A stretch of 64,000 nucleotides of DNA from Chromohalobacter canadensis (GTDB lineage: Bacteria > Pseudomonadota > Gammaproteobacteria > Pseudomonadales > Halomonadaceae). The position numbers and the translations under genes were made by a program. The stretch lies in NCBI RefSeq assembly GCF_034479555.1, contig NZ_CP140151.1:1240001-1304000 (forward strand), in the 5' to 3' direction. The notes under the pieces are model-generated. The model made no database searches, was not told the DNA's origin, and was given only the letters and a program-made list of their open reading frames with translations. The number at the start of each line of letters is the position of its first letter. The stretch's first letter is position 1. Positions 56,382 through 64,000 of this stretch are shown here, piece by piece.

Positions 56382-56498
56382 GAGGTTGCGTGGCCGGCGT
56401 TGAGTCGGCCCGCCTCCGGCTAGATATCTTCAACGTTGAATCCCGGCTAGAATCGAGCATCCATTTTCGGACCCTTCTGATTCTGCGGGAGAACGTGC

Positions 56499-57323
56499 AT
56501 GCGCAACATCTTCGTGATGCTTATGGTCGGCTTGCTCGGCTTTGGCCTTGGTATCGATCACGCCGAAGCCAAACGGCTCGGTGGCGGCAAGAGTTTTGGC
56601 AGTTATTCGCGCTCCGCAGATAGTTCCGCCTCGACGACTGGCCGTAACAATGCGACAACGCCCCAACGTCAACCCGGTGCTGGGCTTTCACGTTGGGCAG
56701 GCCCATTCGCCGGTCTGCTTGCCGGCGGCTTGTTGGCATCTTTGTTCTTCGGCGGTGCCTTCGATGGCCTCCGTTTTTTTGACATCCTGCTGGTCGCGCT
56801 TGTCGCCTGGCTGGCCTTCCGCTTCTTGAGGGCGCGCCGCGCTGCAACCGCTAGTGGGCCACAGCACCAGGAACGTCAATCCCACACTCAGGATCAGGAT
56901 ACGCCGCCCTTTTCCAATGCCGGCAGCACCCCCACAGGAAGCGTTGGCTCGACGCCTGAGTGGTTCGACAAGGAGCGATTCCTGGGCGGCGCCAAGGAAC
57001 ATTTCATGACCTTGCAACGCGCCTGGGACAATAACGATCTCGCTCAGATCCAAGAATACGTCACGCCGGCACTTTACAACCTGCTACGCGAAGAACGCGC
57101 ACAGCAGCCTGCGAACAACCGCACAGAGATCGTGCGTCTTTTCGCCGAATTGGGAGACATCAGGGAAATCGGACAGCAAGCCGAAGCCAGCGTCCTTTTC
57201 CACGGCATCCTCGATGAAAATGGCGAGCAAACCGAGTTCAACGAAACCTGGCATCTAATCCGTGACTTACGTGATGGAGCACCTTGGTATGTGCAGGGTA
57301 TCGAGCAGAATCCAAGCGCCTGA
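56499..57323 (+). CDS. Tim44-like domain membrane protein
   Basis: 274 residues. A signal peptide ends near DHAEA; a Gly/Ser-rich stretch (KRLGGGKSFGSYSRSADS) follows; then one or two membrane helices (about 70-115); then a C-terminal Tim44-like domain (WFDKERFLGGAKEHFMTLQR). Bacterial Tim44 proteins (TimA type) are membrane proteins of uncertain function. The ATG at 56499 has cgggagaac upstream. A terminator follows 55 bases after the stop. Confidence 0.87.
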   Translation: MRNIFVMLMVGLLGFGLGIDHAEAKRLGGGKSFGSYSRSADSSASTTGRNNATTPQRQPGAGLSRWAGPFAGLLAGGLLASLFFGGAFDGLRFFDILLVALVAWLAFRFLRARRAATASGPQHQERQSHTQDQDTPPFSNAGSTPTGSVGSTPEWFDKERFLGGAKEHFMTLQRAWDNNDLAQIQEYVTPALYNLLREERAQQPANNRTEIVRLFAELGDIREIGQQAEASVLFHGILDENGEQTEFNETWHLIRDLRDGAPWYVQGIEQNPSA

Positions 57324-57377
57324 TAGCAGCGAACATACGTCACATTGATGACGCCTTGCTCTACGTAACATATGCAA

Positions 57378-57405
57378 AAGGCCGGGCATTTGCCCGGCCT
57401 TTTAG
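57378..57405. terminator. Bidirectional terminator after the Tim44-like gene
   Basis: A 12-bp stem AAAAGGCCGGGC/GCCCGGCCTTTT with loop ATTT lies between the Tim44-like gene and the convergent lipoprotein gene. U-runs are present on both strands. Confidence 0.93.
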
Positions 57406-57431
57406 GAATTCCAAGCGATCAACGCAATACT

Positions 57432-57632
57432 TCAGTCCTGCGCATCCTCGGCTGCATTTTGAATATCCTCGCCCGCTTCTTCCATGCTATCGCCAGCATC
57501 ATCCATAGCGTTATCTACGGACTCTCCAGCCTCTTCTGCCGGCCCCTCATCGTCACATGCCACGACACCGACTGCCGTCATGCCAATGATCAGTGCCAGG
57601 GCCATTTTGCGAAGCCATTCACTACGCAGCAT
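57432..57632 (-). CDS. Small acidic lipoprotein
   Basis: 66 residues. A signal peptide ends in the lipobox VGVVAC, with the lipid-bearing Cys at 26. The mature 40 residues are Asp/Glu/Ala-rich with a roughly 11-residue repeating pattern (DDAGDSMEEAGED), suggesting an amphipathic helix, reminiscent of entericidin-like proteins. An aaggaga ribosome binding site precedes the ATG at 57632. It may lie in the outer membrane; function is unknown. Confidence 0.83.
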   Translation of the reverse strand: MLRSEWLRKMALALIIGMTAVGVVACDDEGPAEEAGESVDNAMDDAGDSMEEAGEDIQNAAEDAQD

Positions 57633-57737
57633 ACTATTCTCCTTAATGGTGACGTACTCCATGTACGACGCTTACTAAAGCATAGGGTACGACAACAGGC
57701 AAATAGCACGACGTCACGGCATCCGCATAGCCATAAA

Positions 57738-57769
57738 AAAACCCCAGCTTCGCATGAAGCTGGGGTTTT
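57738..57769 (-). terminator. Terminator of the rRNA operon
   Basis: A 9-bp core stem CCCCAGCTT/AAGCTGGGG with a 6-base loop, extended by A-T pairs, lies just after 5S. On the minus strand it is followed by a long T-run. Confidence 0.95.
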
Positions 57770-57779
57770 AGAATAAATG

Positions 57780-57895
57780 CCTGACGATGACCTACTCTCG
57801 CATGGGGAAGCCCCACACTACCATCGGCGCTAAGCGGTTTCACTGCTGAGTTCGGCATGGGATCAGGTGGGACACGCTCGCTATGGTCGTCAGGC
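57780..57895 (-). rRNA. rrf: 5S ribosomal RNA
   Basis: About 116 bases. The ends GCCTGACG and CGTCAGGC pair to form helix I, and the internal CCCATGCCGAACTCAG loop is the 5S signature. It is the last gene of the minus-strand rrn operon, about 108 bases after 23S and directly before the operon terminator. Confidence 0.96.
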
Positions 57896-57983
57896 GAAAC
57901 AGGTGTCGTGGCCCTCAGGGCCACAACGCAATCGGGAATAAGCTGACGCGATCGTCTCACACGCATCCGGGATCGGCTCGTCA

Positions 57984-58003
57984 CCAGACCCTTTGGGTGT
58001 TAT

Positions 58004-58012
<9 letters not shown>
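57984..58012 (-). other. 23S processing stem, 3' side
   Basis: This 29-base stretch is complementary to 60886-60913 with a single bulge. Together they form the long stem that brackets 23S rRNA and is normally cut by RNase III. Confidence 0.9.
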
Positions 58013-60885
<2,873 letters not shown>

Positions 60886-60892
<7 letters not shown>

Positions 60893-60913
60893 ATATAACC
60901 CCAAAGGGTCTGG
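60886..60913 (-). other. 23S processing stem, 5' side
   Basis: Pairs with 57984-58012 over nearly its whole length to form the 23S precursor stem. Confidence 0.9.
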
Positions 60914-60980
60914 CCTGGCGACGAACACGATTTTGCCGGATACGCTTGAGACGTATCGTCTTGCTTTGTCAGCTTATTCC

Positions 60981-60996
60981 ACATTGTTAAAGAGCA
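60981..60996 (-). promoter_or_regulatory. boxA in the 16S-23S spacer
   Basis: On the minus strand TGCTCTTTAACAATGT matches the rRNA antitermination boxA. Together with the leader boxA it should let RNA polymerase ignore Rho in the operon. Confidence 0.88.
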
Positions 60997-61102
60997 TTAG
61001 AGCAAAAGCTCTAAGCGGTAGGCTTTGCGAGAAAGCATACGGCTTAGGGCTTGATTGATATCGACTGTCGGGATGGTGGAGTGTTGGCACCCATCCTGTA
61101 AA

Positions 61103-61178
61103 TGGTGGAGCCTACCGGGATCGAACCGGTGACCTCCTGCGTGCAAGGCAGGCGCTCTCCCAGCTGAGCTAAGGCCCC
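61103..61178 (-). tRNA. tRNA-Ala (TGC)
   Basis: 76 bases with encoded CCA, acceptor GGGGCCT/AGGCTCC, anticodon TGC in CTTGCACG and the normal T-arm GGTTCGATCC. It is the second spacer tRNA, after tRNA-Ile, as is typical for gammaproteobacterial operons. Confidence 0.97.
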
Positions 61179-61332
61179 TCTTCTTGCGTCGACCTTTCCT
61201 CTCATTCGGCGTTGTGCGCCTCGTTCACTCAGTCATTTACTCGCGTAAACTCCCTCGCTCACTCGTTGCACGCCTTGGCTGAGAGAAAATCTCTCGCAAT
61301 AAGACGATAAAGGAATTCATGTGAGACTAGGC

Positions 61333-61373
61333 GAAAGACAGCGTCGTATAGCCTGCTATACAAGGTGTCTTTC
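61333..61373 (-). repeat. Long hairpin between tRNA-Ile and tRNA-Ala
   Basis: An 8-bp outer stem GAAAGACA/TGTCTTTC (61333-61340, 61366-61373) encloses a 6-bp inner stem GTATAG/CTATAC (61346-61351, 61356-61361) with loop CCTG. It may guide processing of the spacer. Confidence 0.75.
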
Positions 61374-61393
61374 AACGACGTATCACGCAAATT

Positions 61394-61470
<77 letters not shown>

Positions 61471-61494
61471 AGCACCATGCTAACTGCTAAGCCT

Positions 61495-61573
61495 GTGGTA
61501 CTCGGCCGGCCGACCTCACCCTCCTTTCCATCAAGGTCAGGGGGTGTGCTCCAACCAACTGTGCACCAAACCC
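61495..61573 (-). pseudogene. Degenerate tRNA-Ile relic in the rRNA spacer
   Basis: Read on the minus strand, this segment repeats the tRNA-Ile order: GGGTTTGGTG at the acceptor, CAGTTGGTTGGAGC at the D-arm, CACCCCCTGA entering the anticodon arm and GGGTGAGGTCGGC after it. About 12 extra bases lie in the anticodon arm and the T-arm is largely missing, so it cannot fold as a tRNA. It looks like a decayed tandem duplicate of the intact gene 24 bases away. Confidence 0.8.
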
Positions 61574-61616
61574 GGCTTACCACTGGGTCTAGGACCCAAA
61601 CAGTCGTTGCTCTATT

Positions 61617-61632
61617 CGATCAGGTAATTCAT
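61617..61632 (-). other. 16S processing stem, 3' side
   Basis: A 16-base perfect complement of 63343-63358. The two form the 16S precursor stem cut by RNase III. Confidence 0.9.
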
Positions 61633-61668
61633 TGTGAGCGCTTACCCAGGGGGGGATGCGCGGTCGTT

Positions 61669-63208
<1,540 letters not shown>

Positions 63209-63342
63209 AAAGTCTGATAGTCCGTTGAGCGGACCAAACTTGGTTCAAGACTAAAACGTTCTCAAAAAGATCCGAAGATCCTTGACGAGTCGTTTGCCTT
63301 GATAGGTCGTGACTGGCACCCCTATCCTGAGCAAACGCCCAC

Positions 63343-63358
63343 ATGAATTACCTGATCG
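63343..63358 (-). other. 16S processing stem, 5' side
   Basis: Pairs perfectly with 61617-61632. It lies just downstream of the leader boxA. Confidence 0.9.
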
Positions 63359-63371
63359 ATTGTTAAAGAGC
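63357..63371 (-). promoter_or_regulatory. boxA of the rRNA leader
   Basis: On the minus strand GCTCTTTAACAATCG matches the boxA antitermination element bound by NusB and S10. It lies about 40 bases after the P2 -10 box. Confidence 0.92.
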
Positions 63372-63411
63372 TGCTTGCGTGTGCCCGATGGGCGCCTCGC
63401 AAGGAAGGCGT

Positions 63412-63439
63412 ATTCTACCGAAAGCGCCGTGATTGTCAA
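63412..63439 (-). promoter_or_regulatory. rRNA promoter P2
   Basis: On the minus strand TTGACA (63434-63439), 16 bases, TAGAAT (63412-63417), then the GC-rich discriminator ACGCC. This is a strong growth-rate type promoter, 68 bases upstream of the 5' half of the 16S processing stem arm. Confidence 0.93.
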
Positions 63440-63514
63440 GGCGTTAGCCGAGGTGACAATCGCTGACATCGCTTTGAACCGCGGCGTTGTCAGGGGCCTT
63501 TCGAGGTGCGGCGC

Positions 63515-63542
63515 ATTTTACCGAATCCGGCGTCACTGTCAA
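63515..63542 (-). promoter_or_regulatory. rRNA promoter P1
   Basis: On the minus strand TTGACA (63537-63542), 16 bases, TAAAAT (63515-63520), then GCGCC. The spacer end and discriminator closely copy P2. It lies 103 bases upstream of P2. Confidence 0.93.
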
Positions 63543-63684
63543 GCGAGAAAAACCAACCAACGATTCGAATTTCTCAAGCAAGTCAGCCACTTGCGCCACC
63601 CTTCCACCGCTGGCCACGAGGTCCGTCGCCGGCAGCGGATGCGTACTTTACGATCCACAGAGGATGAACGCAAGGGTATGATTT

Positions 63685-63715
63685 AAAAATAGTTGCCTGG
63701 CTCTTATGTGGCAAC
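63685..63715 (-). terminator. Terminator of the iron-sulfur flavoprotein gene
   Basis: On the minus strand the 6-bp stem GTTGCC/GGCAAC (63710-63715, 63692-63697) is followed by TATTTTT. The stop codon lies inside the loop, so the terminator is tightly packed on the gene end. Confidence 0.8.
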
Positions 63716-64000
63716 GTTTTCGGCCACACAGGGACGACTGACTTCATGGAGCAGATCGAGAATCGAGCGGTAGGGAATACCAGCATGCTGGCTCAGCCCC
63801 ATCTCACAGGTGCGCGAGTTGGAGTAGCCCACCTCGCAGCCACGCACCGCGTCGGCCAGCCCCCGTAGTGCCGCGGCATTCAGCTCAGGAACCATGAAGC
63901 CTTTATCGCCGGCAAATCCGCAACAGGTGATCTCCGGTGGTACCACGACCTCATCGGCGCAGTGTTCGGCGAGAGCGAGAAACTTATCGCCCAACCCCAT
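63704..64000 (-). CDS. FAD/iron-sulfur dehydrogenase, C-terminal part (cut by right edge)
   Basis: The last 98 residues of a longer protein. They form the second CCG domain of GlcF/LldE-type iron-sulfur proteins: ITCCGFAGDKGFMVPELN, then GYSNSRTCEMGLS. This pattern matches the C-terminus of large FAD-and-Fe-S D-lactate or D-2-hydroxyacid dehydrogenases such as the pseudomonad enzyme coded beside lldD. The catalytic part is outside the window, so the substrate is not certain. It runs in the same direction as the rRNA operon and lies just upstream of it. Confidence 0.85.
   Translation of the reverse strand: MGLGDKFLALAEHCADEVVVPPEITCCGFAGDKGFMVPELNAAALRGLADAVRGCEVGYSNSRTCEMGLSQHAGIPYRSILDLLHEVSRPCVAENVAT

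Larger units (their letters stand above)
63209..63703 (-). other. rRNA operon leader and promoter region
   Basis: 495 bases without a protein gene. They contain tandem promoters P1 and P2, the leader boxA and the 5' half of the 16S processing stem, all described separately. Upstream of P1 the sequence is A/T-richer (63541-63590), as expected of an UP-element or Fis region, but no Fis sites were assigned. Confidence 0.85.

Noticed and set aside
61574..61600. TGGGTC-tag-GACCCA repeat as a second tRNA relic
   Set aside because: Only six-base arms; too short to claim as tRNA-derived.

Overview
The window is a 64 kb piece of a GC-rich gammaproteobacterial chromosome. Ectoine hydroxylase (ectD), a polyhydroxyalkanoate-type acetoacetyl-CoA reductase, the min, rimM-trmD-rplS and recJ-dsbC-xerD gene orders and the rRNA operon layout together point to a moderately halophilic member of the Halomonadaceae, most like Chromohalobacter or Halomonas. 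This assignment rests on gene content and protein signatures; no database was searched. I saw no insertion sequence, prophage, CRISPR array or defence island.

Left part (1-8.4 kb): the start of ftsY (cut by the left edge), divergent rsmD and zapB, then a minus-strand group of rimI, a probable DNA polymerase III psi subunit and bolA, an MFS exporter, a small acidic protein, lysS, and prfB with its programmed +1 frameshift. From 8.6 to 20.4 kb lies a module of accessory character: an oligopeptide ABC transporter (oppA, oppB, oppC and a fused oppDF), ectD, a FadL-type outer membrane channel, and a copper unit (MerR-type regulator, CopA ATPase, a 25-residue membrane peptide) followed by a VOC protein. 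It sits between prfB and recJ, which are close neighbours in enteric bacteria.

Middle (20.5-46.7 kb): a minus-strand housekeeping stretch (recJ, thrC, hom, dsbC, xerD; then rplS, trmD, rimM, rpsP; then ffh), followed by a CcsA/YpjD-like protein, a CorB-like CBS protein, a TetR regulator overlapping an MFS-acyltransferase fusion, an SRAP-fold protein lacking its catalytic residues, a pitrilysin-like M16 protease, sbcB, minCDE, a 920-residue DUF349 coiled-coil protein and phaB.

Right part (46.8-64 kb): an initiator tRNA with its own promoter and terminator, a run of small metabolic, stress and uncharacterised genes (thioredoxin-TPR protein, MalY/PatB-like lyase, thioesterase, YbaK, DUF501, LOG, DEDDh exonuclease, Sel1 protein, Tas, YaaA, Tim44-like, a small lipoprotein), and a complete minus-strand rRNA operon (16S, tRNA-Ile, tRNA-Ala, 23S, 5S) with tandem promoters, boxA sites, processing stems and a degenerate tRNA-Ile relic. 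The right edge cuts an iron-sulfur flavoprotein dehydrogenase.

Most of the window is ordinary core chromosome. The observations most worth following are the residue-stripped SRAP protein, the 25-residue ORF coupled to copA, the tRNA-Ile relic inside the rRNA spacer, the atypical metal-binding loop of the CueR-like regulator, the probable psi subunit, the large inverted repeat inside the opp operon, and the many strong intergenic hairpins without U-tracts.
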